From Anaerolineaceae bacterium (GTDB lineage: Bacteria > Chloroflexota > Anaerolineae > Anaerolineales > Anaerolineaceae): a DNA stretch of 6,263 nt. Under the pieces are notes generated by a model. It had not been told where the DNA came from and did not search any database. It saw only the letters and a list, made by a program, of their open reading frames with translations. Positions 1 to 6,263 of this stretch are shown here, in pieces; the first letter of the stretch is position 1; every line of letters begins with the position of its first letter. Position numbers and translations under genes: made by a program. The stretch lies in contig JAUXFJ010000101.1 in assembly GCA_030620065.1 (NCBI GenBank), positions 1 through 6,263 on the forward strand, read 5' to 3'.

Positions 1-2093
1 ATGCAATTTGTGAAAGCATTATTGTCCACATGATCGTGGTATTCGTCTGCACCAATCACATCGCGGATAGCGAACTTATCTCCTTCCGGCTCGGCGCGCT
101 CTCCCCAAAATACAGCAGTTTCCAATAAGATTGGAATCCCTACATTTGTCCAGAATTCATCGTCCCTGGTCACCTGCCAATACTGGTGCATTGCGTATGC
201 TATGTCTGCGCTAATATGTATTTCTATATCGCCAGTCCAAATGCGAGTTAGTTTAGAGGGATTATTGAAATCGATTCCCCAAGTTGGGGTAACCTCTTTA
301 CCAGTCTCAGCAGATTCCCATGCATACTGTGCACCAGAGAAACCGTTGGCAGTTGCTTTCAGGCGTGCTCCCGGCAGGGTATGCCAGCGGTACATCAGTG
401 TATTACGAGCGAGTGCTGGTTGGGTGTAGGTAAAGAAGGGTAGCGTGAAAATTTCGTTATCCCAAAACGTATGTCCCCTGTATCCAAAACCGCTGAGGCT
501 TTTTGCCCCGATACTCACGTGCTGCTCATTAGTGGAAGCAGCGATACGCAACTGGTACAGGCTATGACGGAGAGCTACCTGAGCTTCATCGTCCCCCTCG
601 ATCACTACATCGCTAATTTCCCAAAAATCTTTCCAGTCTTTATCATTCGCCACACGCAAGGCTTCATAACCAACGTTTGAGGTTTCATTTATCTTGATTT
701 GGGCAGAAGCCAATGGATCATCACTCTCGCGGGAGGTAAAGATAGTCACAAGCTTATCAAGGGTTAATGATTGCCCGCTATTCAAATGGGCGCTCATTTT
801 TATGCCAGGACTACCGGGACAATCTCTCCCGCTGCATTTTACATGAGCACCTTGGGTAACCAGTCGAGTGCTGATTGCCAATATTTTTTCTGTACTGCGG
901 GTTTGTACTACTAAATCCGCCTGGTTTTCATCGCTATACTGTGAGACTGTGCGCAGGTGAAGCAAACCTTTGTTGTCCACATGGCTGTTCAATATAGATC
1001 GAACTTCAACAGAAACAGGATTATTAAGGGGAATGATTTTAAGATGCACGATCATCACATGGGGATCTGCCAGGCTGGGTACTCGCTCAAACAATAAATC
1101 TACTTCTGAATCACTGCTGGGAAGGGACCACCGTACCCGTCGGTGAAGTACCCCGGTTCGCAAATCGAGGTAACGGGTATAATTGCTAAATACGCCGCAG
1201 TCCAGTTGAAAGTTATGTTCAGCAATCCGAATTTCTAATGCGGTCCAGTCGGGCACATTCGCGAGTTCAGTAGAAACAATAGGTGCATCGTCCCAAAAGC
1301 CGTGTACGAATGTAGCTTGTAGATCCTGGGGGTATCCTTCTTCGAGAGTGCCTCTTGTGCCCAAGTATCCATTACCTTGTGTAAAAACCGTTTCGTGGTG
1401 GTGCTGTTGGGTAGGTATAAACTCCGACTCGCTGACGCGCCATGTAGCAACGCGGGTCAAATCAGCAATGCTTACATTTTTCAGGTTGGGCAAAACCAGG
1501 TCGGCTTTCCCCACACGCTCAACAGGTCCCAGCCCAACTGTAATCATGCTTGCAGCTTGGGCTGCTTCAATACCTGAAGTGGCATCTTCGACAACCAGGC
1601 AACGAGATGGGTGGATGCCAAGCAGATTGGCGGTGTGCAAGAATAAGTCGGGGGCAGGCTTCTGCCGCTTGACACTGCTGCCATCGCAAAGGACATCGAT
1701 CTTGTTACGAATATCAAGACGATCCACAACAGTTGATGCATTGCGGCTCGCAGAAGCAATCCCGACTTTGGTTCCATTCAGGGATAATTCATCCAATAGA
1801 TTTTCCACACCAGGCAATAAGTCAGTTGGAGAGACCGTTTTCAGCATTTCCTGGTAATACCCATTTTTACGGGCCATCATCTCCTCAGCCTGTGATTCAG
1901 TCACTGATCGTCCAGCCAGGAGTAGTTCCAGGGAATTTCGCCGTGAGACACCGCGCAATTTCTCATTGTCAGCCCGGGTGAAGGGGATACCATTTTCTTG
2001 CGCTAAACGCTTCCAGGCCTGAAAGTGGTATTCGGCAGTGTCAGTTATGACACCATCCAGATCAAAAATAACAGCGTCAATGTATGCGTCCAA
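1..2093 (-). CDS. Fused beta-phosphoglucomutase (HAD) / GH65 disaccharide phosphorylase, 3' end cut by window
   Basis: The reading frame is open for 697 codons from a TTG start and runs off the left edge. Residues 1 to about 215 form a whole beta-phosphoglucomutase-type HAD domain: DLDG motif with nucleophile D11 and acid/base D13, then T19 and H23, GVSR at 48-51, SAS at 114-116, K145 in QKPAPD, and E169-D170 as metal ligands. From about residue 220 it is glycoside hydrolase family 65: NGYLGTRGT at 241-249, YRGHTFWDNE at 538-547, and GADEYHDHVDNN at 681-692, where E684 is the expected general acid. Family knowledge: GH65 enzymes phosphorolyse alpha-glucobioses (maltose, trehalose, kojibiose, nigerose) to beta-glucose 1-phosphate, which the mutase converts to glucose 6-phosphate. 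The protein is probably cytoplasmic, as no signal peptide is visible. About 270 more residues are expected beyond the edge. Substrate is uncertain; the DEYHxHVDNN form recalls kojibiose-type rather than maltose-type enzymes, from memory only. It lies 10 bases after the repressor gene, probably in one operon. Confidence 0.93.
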   Translation of the reverse strand, partial: MDAYIDAVIFDLDGVITDTAEYHFQAWKRLAQENGIPFTRADNEKLRGVSRRNSLELLLAGRSVTESQAEEMMARKNGYYQEMLKTVSPTDLLPGVENLLDELSLNGTKVGIASASRNASTVVDRLDIRNKIDVLCDGSSVKRQKPAPDLFLHTANLLGIHPSRCLVVEDATSGIEAAQAASMITVGLGPVERVGKADLVLPNLKNVSIADLTRVATWRVSESEFIPTQQHHHETVFTQGNGYLGTRGTLEEGYPQDLQATFVHGFWDDAPIVSTELANVPDWTALEIRIAEHNFQLDCGVFSNYTRYLDLRTGVLHRRVRWSLPSSDSEVDLLFERVPSLADPHVMIVHLKIIPLNNPVSVEVRSILNSHVDNKGLLHLRTVSQYSDENQADLVVQTRSTEKILAISTRLVTQGAHVKCSGRDCPGSPGIKMSAHLNSGQSLTLDKLVTIFTSRESDDPLASAQIKINETSNVGYEALRVANDKDWKDFWEISDVVIEGDDEAQVALRHSLYQLRIAASTNEQHVSIGAKSLSGFGYRGHTFWDNEIFTLPFFTYTQPALARNTLMYRWHTLPGARLKATANGFSGAQYAWESAETGKEVTPTWGIDFNNPSKLTRIWTGDIEIHISADIAYAMHQYWQVTRDDEFWTNVGIPILLETAVFWGERAEPEGDKFAIRDVIGADEYHDHVDNNAFTNC

Positions 2094-2100
2094 AATTTAT

Positions 2101-2105
2101 TCCTC
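2101..2105 (-). promoter_or_regulatory. Ribosome binding site of the fusion gene, overlapping the lacI-type stop codon
   Basis: On the minus strand GAGGA lies 7 bases before the TTG codon at 2093-2091. An in-frame TAA lies two codons before that TTG (with ATT between), so no longer start is possible in this frame except ATT itself. The TTG also puts the first residues of the mutase domain at the usual place in its family. The site overlaps the TGA stop of the upstream repressor gene (2106-2104), which suggests translational coupling. Confidence 0.75.
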
Positions 2106-3138
2106 ACAACACATGGTTGAAACCTACACTCGATTCACGGACAATCAGTTCAGGAGGGAGAACAATATGCTGTTCTTCGGGTTCATTTCCATTGATAATT
2201 TCAGCTAATAAGGTAACAATAACCTCGCCGATCTCTTGAATAGGTTGGCGTAAAGAAGTCAGACTGGGAGTAATGCATTGAACGAAAGGGGAATCATCAA
2301 ATCCTGTGATACCAATATCAGCTCCGACAACAAGTCCGCGATTCTGCACAGCATGAATGGCACCAACAGCTTGCATATCTTCTACCGTAACAATACCAGT
2401 TGGACGATGATTATCTGGTAAATCCAAGAGCTTATTGGCAGCCCAATAGCCAAACTCTGAGCTTCCGTCTCCCTCTAATATCCACTCGTTATGGATTGGA
2501 ATGTCTGCTTGCTTCATAGCCTCAAGATAACCATTTAACCGGTCTGTACCAACCTGCGATTTTGGAGGCCATCCTAGGGTAGCGATGCGCTTGTGCCCTT
2601 GTTCCAATAAGTGGTTTGTCGCCATTCGAAACCCGGCCCTACCGTCAACATCTACATATGCAAAGGACCATGCCGGATTCGAACGACCGAAAGCCACAAA
2701 AGGAAAGTCAAGTTCGAGTAATAGGGCAACGCGGGGATCGTCGTAATTAAGGTCAGAAAGAATAAACCCATCAACCCGTTTTGTCGTGACCAGATCACGG
2801 AAAGTGGTGGCCATATCATCTTGGAGGTGAGGGAAAAGCAGCACATGATATTTAGACGTTCCTGCGGTTTCGACGAGACTTTGTAAGAATTGTTCGAGAA
2901 TAGGGCTGACTGTGTTGCAGATACTAGGCTTCCATGAATAGCCGATCAGCTGACTGGTTTGCGTTCGGAGACTGCGTGCTGAGATGTTGGGCTGGTAAGC
3001 AAGTTCTGCAACGGCCGTTTCTATACGAGCGCGTGTTTCCGCAGTTACTTTCATTTCATTGCGTAGAACCTTGGAGACAGTTTGGTAACTAACGCCAGCA
3101 TGCTTGGCAACATCTTTTAATGTTATTTGCCTAGACAC
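2104..3138 (-). CDS. LacI-family transcriptional repressor, probably of the adjacent phosphorylase gene
   Basis: This 344-residue protein has the usual LacI/GalR length and plan. The N-terminal helix-turn-helix (residues about 5-26) reads TLKDVAKHAGVSYQTVSKVL, with Y18-Q19 and K23 at the positions that set base recognition in LacI (Y17, Q18, R22). The hinge helix NISARSL at 51-57 ends in L57, matching the leucine that LacI inserts at the central CG of its operator. Residues from about 62 onward form the periplasmic-binding-protein-like ligand domain, with DGFILSD, the GHKRIATLG segment, the GITGFDDSP segment and the C-terminal LPPELIVRESS typical of the family. The start is GTG, preceded by AGGAGG. 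It is the first gene of a two-gene unit with the GH65 fusion, and a palindrome suited to a LacI-type protein overlaps its own promoter, so autoregulation is likely. The ligand cannot be read from the sequence; a glucobiose or a derived sugar phosphate is inferred from context. Confidence 0.95.
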   Translation of the reverse strand: MSRQITLKDVAKHAGVSYQTVSKVLRNEMKVTAETRARIETAVAELAYQPNISARSLRTQTSQLIGYSWKPSICNTVSPILEQFLQSLVETAGTSKYHVLLFPHLQDDMATTFRDLVTTKRVDGFILSDLNYDDPRVALLLELDFPFVAFGRSNPAWSFAYVDVDGRAGFRMATNHLLEQGHKRIATLGWPPKSQVGTDRLNGYLEAMKQADIPIHNEWILEGDGSSEFGYWAANKLLDLPDNHRPTGIVTVEDMQAVGAIHAVQNRGLVVGADIGITGFDDSPFVQCITPSLTSLRQPIQEIGEVIVTLLAEIINGNEPEEQHIVLPPELIVRESSVGFNHVL

Positions 3139-3145
3139 AAGCCAG

Positions 3146-3151
3146 CCTCCT
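3146..3151 (-). promoter_or_regulatory. Ribosome binding site of the repressor gene (decides a GTG start)
   Basis: A full AGGAGG on the minus strand lies 7 bases before the GTG at 3138-3136. The resulting N-terminus puts the helix-turn-helix at its standard distance from residue 1, which supports GTG over any later ATG. Confidence 0.85.
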
Positions 3152-3172
3152 GAAGATTACAAGGATTATCAC

Positions 3173-3204
3173 TATAGCGAACGTTCGTGCGAACGTTCGC
3201 TATA
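3173..3204. promoter_or_regulatory. Probable operator: 32-base inverted repeat made of two tandem CGAACGTTCG palindromes
   Basis: Arms 3173-3187 and 3190-3204 (15 bases each) are perfect reverse complements around a 2-base centre (3188-3189). Each arm contains the 10-base palindrome CGAACGTTCG (3178-3187 and 3190-3199), so the site holds two complete CG-centred palindromes 12 bases apart within a larger palindrome. CG-centred sites of the form GCnAACGTTnGC are typical of LacI-family proteins (the PurR site is the best-known example). It begins two bases after the -10 box of the minus-strand promoter and covers the expected transcription start, the usual position for a repressor site. That the adjacent LacI-family protein binds it is inference. 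Confidence 0.85.
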
Positions 3205-3206
3205 AG

Positions 3207-3233
3207 ATTATACTATTGTTAACTTTTTGTCAA
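3207..3233 (-). promoter_or_regulatory. Sigma-70-type promoter of the repressor-phosphorylase operon
   Basis: On the minus strand there is a perfect TTGACA (3233-3228) and a perfect TATAAT (3212-3207). They are separated by 15 bases, shorter than the usual 16-18. Transcription would start near 3200, inside the palindromic operator, leaving a leader of about 60 bases before the GTG of the repressor gene. Confidence 0.75.
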
Positions 3234-3244
3234 GGGTTCGTTAA

Positions 3245-3291
3245 CCAAGTTTAATACCTTTGAAACACTTGGCGCATACCTTTGATGTGCC
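3245..3291. repeat. Two adjacent small inverted repeats, each enclosing a copy of ATACCTTTGA
   Basis: An exact 10-base direct repeat, ATACCTTTGA, occurs at 3254-3263 and 3276-3285, 22 bases apart start to start (about two helical turns). The first copy is centred between CCAAGT (3245-3250) and its exact complement ACTTGG (3267-3272). The second is centred within GGCGCAT (3271-3277) and ATGTGCC (3285-3291), which pair at 6 of 7 positions. The two inverted repeats share bases 3271-3272. The element lies between the two divergent promoters. It could be a binding site for a second regulator, or chance in AT-rich DNA. No function can be assigned. Confidence 0.45.
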
Positions 3292-3323
3292 CTGTAGCCT
3301 TTTTCATATGGTTTGATAGAGTT

Positions 3324-3353
3324 TTAACCAAATTGTATTTTCGGGTTTATAAT
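3324..3353 (+). promoter_or_regulatory. Possible promoter of folC
   Basis: A perfect TATAAT lies at 3348-3353. The best -35 match at a workable distance is TTAACC (3324-3329, 4 of 6, 18-base spacer). Transcription would begin near 3360, giving a short leader of about 25 bases. An alternative is TTGATA (3313-3318) with TATTTT (3336-3341) at a 17-base spacing. The rest of the 246-base intergenic region (3139-3384) holds no credible open reading frame. Confidence 0.45.
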
Positions 3354-3384
3354 TTGAATTCAGCGATTAGTCTGGGATATGATC

Positions 3385-4758
3385 ATGGAAAAGAATGATT
3401 TGGATTATCAAAAATCTTTAGATTTTATTTACAGTTTCATTGACTACAGCATAAAGCGCAATCTCCGCAATGCGGCTGATAAATTTAAGCTGGAGCGTAT
3501 GGTTCAATTTATGAGGTTGCTTGATGACCCGCACAAGAAATACAAGATCATCCATGTCGCCGGAACAAAGGGAAAAGGGTCTGTTTCAGCATTTTGTGCC
3601 AGCAGCCTTAAAGCCGCTGGTTATAATGTAGGCCTTTATACCTCTCCTCATATGGAAGAATTCTCTGAACGCATCCGGGTGAATGGCGAGGAGATCACCA
3701 GGCAGGAGTTTGTTCAATTAGTTGAGAAGATCAAGCCTTTGGTCGAACAGGTGCCGGAGATCACAACGTTTGAGTTGACAACTGCCTTGGGATTTTTATA
3801 CTTTGCAGAAAAGGCTGTTGATGTTGCAGTCGTAGAGGTTGGTTTGGGGGGGCGTTTGGATGCCACAAATATTGTCGATCCGCTCATTTCAGTGATTACT
3901 TCGATATCCTATGACCATACGCAGATATTGGGTAATACACTATCGAAGATTGCTTATGAAAAAGGCGGGATCATTAAACCAGGTAGACCTGTTGTCGTTG
4001 CTCCTCAAAAAGATGAAGCTTTTAAGAAGCTTGAGGAACTCAGTATAGAAAGATCGGCTCCTCTTATCCGGGTTGGCAAAGATTTTCTCTTTGCAGCGGA
4101 TAAGCATTCTTTGGACGGTCAGAACATGTTTGTTTGGACACCTGAAGAACAACCCTTGGTCGATGATTATATTGAATCTGGTGGTCTGGAGGATTGGACT
4201 CCGTTGCGGATCAAGATCCCATTATTGGGCTACCACCAGGTTGTAAATGCGGCAACTGCCTATGCAGCACTCATGACAATAAATAAACTTGGTTTGAAGA
4301 TTAATAGTGAAGCAATCGTGCGTGGATTTGCGCAAACGCATTGGCCTGGCAGATTTGAACTGTTATGTAGACAGCCACCTGTGATTATCGATTCTGCGCA
4401 TAACCGCGATTCGGCTTTGAAATTGCGTTTAGCTGTTGATGATTATTTTCCCGGATTCCCCGTGATCCTGGTTTTTGGTGCTTCTGCTGATAAGGATATC
4501 AGTGGGATGTTAAGTGAACTCCTTCCGCGTACAGGCAAAGTGATCACAACGCAATCAATACATCCAAGGGCGATTGATGCTAAAGAGCTGCTTGAATTAG
4601 TGCGCCGGCACGGCTGTTTGGCACAAGCGATCGTTCCGATTGAAGAGGCATTAAAAGTCGCGCTGAAAGAAGCCGGCAATGAAGCGATAATTATAATAAC
4701 CGGTAGTCTATTTGTTGCTGCGGCAGCGCGGGCGGTATGGTCAATCCTGAGAGAATAG
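3385..4758 (+). CDS. folC: Bifunctional folylpolyglutamate synthase / dihydrofolate synthase
   Basis: FolC is a cytoplasmic Mur-ligase-family enzyme that uses ATP to add glutamate to dihydropteroate and to reduced folates, making and retaining folate cofactors. The 457-residue protein shows the family motifs in order: P-loop GTKGKGS at 60-66, TSPHMEEFSERI at 86-97, the VEVGLGGRLDATN segment at 150-162, SYDHT near 175-179, YEKGGIIK with K193 at the usual carbamylated-lysine position, WPGRFE starting the C-terminal domain, DSAHN (commonly DGAHN), and VFGASADKD. The start was set at 3385 because GGGA (3374-3377) lies 7 bases before it; an in-frame ATG at 3379 would be only 1 base from that site and would add two residues. 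It is somewhat longer than the roughly 420-430 residues of the E. coli and Bacillus enzymes, partly from an acidic stretch before the IPLLGYHQ segment. Whether both activities are present cannot be told from sequence alone. lon follows after 63 bases on the same strand. Confidence 0.95.
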   Translation: MEKNDLDYQKSLDFIYSFIDYSIKRNLRNAADKFKLERMVQFMRLLDDPHKKYKIIHVAGTKGKGSVSAFCASSLKAAGYNVGLYTSPHMEEFSERIRVNGEEITRQEFVQLVEKIKPLVEQVPEITTFELTTALGFLYFAEKAVDVAVVEVGLGGRLDATNIVDPLISVITSISYDHTQILGNTLSKIAYEKGGIIKPGRPVVVAPQKDEAFKKLEELSIERSAPLIRVGKDFLFAADKHSLDGQNMFVWTPEEQPLVDDYIESGGLEDWTPLRIKIPLLGYHQVVNAATAYAALMTINKLGLKINSEAIVRGFAQTHWPGRFELLCRQPPVIIDSAHNRDSALKLRLAVDDYFPGFPVILVFGASADKDISGMLSELLPRTGKVITTQSIHPRAIDAKELLELVRRHGCLAQAIVPIEEALKVALKEAGNEAIIIITGSLFVAAAARAVWSILRE

Positions 4759-4821
4759 GTCAATTATGATTCGGGAATTATGTTATTATTGCAGCTTTGA
4801 TAAAAGATTTGGGAGAATATT
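4759..4821 (+). other. folC-lon intergenic gap with lon ribosome binding site
   Basis: The 63-base gap is AT-rich. GGGAG (4811-4815) lies 6 bases before the lon ATG. No hairpin with a T-run is present, so read-through from folC is possible. A TATTAT (4784-4789) could serve as a -10 box, but there is no good -35 at the right distance. AATTATG occurs twice (4762-4768 and 4776-4782). No CIRCE-type heat-shock operator is visible. Confidence 0.55.
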
Positions 4822-6263
4822 ATGAGTGACAACAATTGGTATCCGCCTTCTGACGGTGAGGAATTCAGAGCTAACCTTCATCAAAGGACAGAAGAACTAT
4901 ATCGGGTACAAGACGGCGAACCTGATGCAGATGGCTATATAACCTTGCCTGTGGTATTGCTGAGAGATATAGTTGTTTTCCCGCGTATGGTTTCACCAAT
5001 ATACATTGCGGATCGATCTAACCTTCTGGCAGTAAACGAGGCGCAAGCGCACAATAAAACGCTTATCGCATTAACTCAAATTGATGCTGATTCTGGTATT
5101 GAGAATGCAGACCCAGGAGAATATCTATCAATAGGGGTTGAAATGGCGGTCGGCAGATTATTGAGCATGCAGGGTGATAATCATTCAGCGCTTGTTCAAA
5201 GTCGCCGCCGGGTAGTGTTTGAGGAGTTCATTCAAACAGAACCTTTTATGATTGCCAGAGCAAAAGTATTATCAGAGTCGTACACATTAACCCAGCAATT
5301 GACTGCATTGATGCGTTCAACGCGGAATTTATTTAAACGCTGTGTTGAGCTGGATCACAGTCTTCCTGAGGAAGCGCATCTTTTCTCGATAAACATTTCT
5401 GATCCTGGCTGGTTGGCGGATATGATCGCTACAAGCCTTTCTTTACCAAGTAAAGAAAGGCAGGATTTGCTGATGATGGTAGATCCTGAAGCGCGCTTGA
5501 AACGTTTAAATCAGCTCTTAGCCAAAGAAATTGACGTGTTGGCATTAGAAGGTGAGATCCAAACCCAGGTTCAGACAGAAGTTGACCGTACCCAGCGGGA
5601 ATATTACCTGCGTGAACAAATGAAAATTATTCAGAACGAACTGGGTGAAGGGGATATTCGGTCGCGTGAGATTCAGGAGCTTAATGAAAAGATTAGCAAG
5701 AAAAAGCTACCTGAGGGAGCCCTCACACAAGCGAAGCGGGAAATGGATCGTTTAAAACTTATGCCGCCCATGGCACCAGAGGTTGGCATCATCCGCACCT
5801 ATATCGAATGGATATTGGATCTGCCTTGGGAAAAAGCAACTGAAGATAATCTGGATGTTAAACATGCGGCACATATACTGGAAGAAAATCATTATGGTCT
5901 TCAGAAAGCAAAAGACCGCATCATAGAATATATCGCTGTGCGCAGTCTCAAACCAAAGAAGATCCGCCAACCAATTTTGTGCTTTGTTGGACCTCCGGGA
6001 ACAGGAAAAACGTCATTGGGTAGATCGATTGCGCAGGCATTGGGCAGGGAATTTGTCCGACTTTCGCTGGGTGGTGTACGTGACGAAGCTGAGATCCGTG
6101 GACACCGTCGAACATATATTGGCGCAATGCCGGGACGTATTCTGCAAACTATGCGCAGGGCTGGCACCGTTAATCCTCTTTTTATGCTGGATGAGATTGA
6201 TAAACTAGGCGCTGATTTTCGTGGTGATCCATCAGCCGCGTTGCTGGAGGTTTTAGATCCAGA
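4822..6263 (+). CDS. lon: ATP-dependent Lon protease, 3' end cut by window
   Basis: Lon is a cytoplasmic hexameric AAA+ protease that unfolds and degrades misfolded and regulatory proteins. The visible 480 codons cover the N-terminal substrate-binding (LAN) domain, beginning at ITLPVVLLRDIVVFP (40-54), then a helical, coiled-coil-like region with REYYLREQMKIIQNELGEG typical of Lon, and the first half of the AAA+ module. Walker A is GPPGTGKT at 390-397, followed by the near-invariant LGGVRDEAEIRGHRRTYIGAMPG, then Walker B FMLDEID at 454-460 and RGDPSAALLEVLDP at the edge. The sensor residues, the lid and the Ser-Lys protease domain (roughly 300-350 residues) lie outside the window. The conserved LAN start sits about 31 residues further in than in E. 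coli Lon, so there is a short acidic N-terminal extension. The ATG start is supported by GGGAG six bases upstream. No transmembrane segment is seen, which fits LonA rather than LonB. Confidence 0.97.
   Translation, partial: MSDNNWYPPSDGEEFRANLHQRTEELYRVQDGEPDADGYITLPVVLLRDIVVFPRMVSPIYIADRSNLLAVNEAQAHNKTLIALTQIDADSGIENADPGEYLSIGVEMAVGRLLSMQGDNHSALVQSRRRVVFEEFIQTEPFMIARAKVLSESYTLTQQLTALMRSTRNLFKRCVELDHSLPEEAHLFSINISDPGWLADMIATSLSLPSKERQDLLMMVDPEARLKRLNQLLAKEIDVLALEGEIQTQVQTEVDRTQREYYLREQMKIIQNELGEGDIRSREIQELNEKISKKKLPEGALTQAKREMDRLKLMPPMAPEVGIIRTYIEWILDLPWEKATEDNLDVKHAAHILEENHYGLQKAKDRIIEYIAVRSLKPKKIRQPILCFVGPPGTGKTSLGRSIAQALGREFVRLSLGGVRDEAEIRGHRRTYIGAMPGRILQTMRRAGTVNPLFMLDEIDKLGADFRGDPSAALLEVLDP

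Noticed and set aside
1348..1857. A 169-codon plus-strand open frame and several smaller ones opposite the fusion gene.
   Set aside because: They lie antisense to a well-supported HAD-GH65 coding frame whose motifs fall in the right order. They resemble no family and contain low-complexity serine/arginine-rich sequence typical of shadow frames.
3173..3204. The 32-base palindrome as a transposon end, attachment site or recombination site.
   Set aside because: No transposase, integrase or second copy is present. Its position next to a -10 box and its CG-centred form fit a LacI-type operator much better.
3271..3304. Possible rho-independent terminator: imperfect stem followed by a run of five T.
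   Set aside because: Eight bases separate the weak stem from the T-run, and no plus-strand gene lies upstream to terminate.
4692..4697. TATAAT near the end of folC as an internal promoter for lon.
   Set aside because: There is no acceptable -35 element 16-18 bases upstream, and the sequence encodes the conserved AIIIITGS strand of FolC.
4443..4763. A 106-codon minus-strand open frame over the end of folC.
   Set aside because: It is antisense to the conserved C-terminal domain of FolC, has no recognisable domain, and is rich in Ala/Ser as expected of a complementary frame.
4762..4782. AATTATG repeated twice upstream of lon, as a possible heat-shock operator.
   Set aside because: A 7-base direct repeat in AT-rich DNA is readily due to chance. 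It does not match CIRCE or another operator I know.

Overview
The window looks like bacterial chromosome of moderate GC content. It carries four genes in two divergent blocks on either side of a 246-base intergenic region. The mix of genes (a LacI-type repressor, a GH65 phosphorylase fused to a sugar phosphomutase, folC and lon) and the protein style suggest a heterotrophic, saccharolytic bacterium. A Chloroflexota (Anaerolineae-like) source is my best guess, but nothing in the window proves it.

Left block, minus strand (positions 3233 down to 1): a strong promoter with perfect -35 and -10 hexamers is followed at once by a 32-base inverted repeat built from two copies of the palindrome CGAACGTTCG. 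It drives a LacI-family repressor gene (3138-2104, GTG start). Ten bases after that gene comes a large gene (TTG start at 2093) that runs off the left edge. Its product begins with a complete beta-phosphoglucomutase (HAD family) domain and continues into a glycoside hydrolase family 65 phosphorylase, up to and just past the catalytic glutamate. The chemistry fits together: the GH65 part would cleave an alpha-glucobiose with phosphate to give beta-glucose 1-phosphate, and the mutase part would turn that into glucose 6-phosphate for glycolysis. The repressor most likely senses a related sugar and controls both itself and the enzyme through the palindromic operator.

Right block, plus strand (about 3324 to 6263): a probable promoter leads to folC (folylpolyglutamate/dihydrofolate synthase). 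After a 63-base gap comes lon, the ATP-dependent protease. Lon is cut by the right edge just after Walker B, so its protease domain is not visible. These are housekeeping genes with no evident link to the sugar operon.

The intergenic region also holds an exact 10-base direct repeat, each copy in the loop of a small inverted repeat, with no assigned function. I see no RNA genes, CRISPR arrays, insertion sequences or defence genes. The most distinctive items are the bifunctional mutase-phosphorylase fusion and its tandem, nested operator. I do not see a wholly new system.
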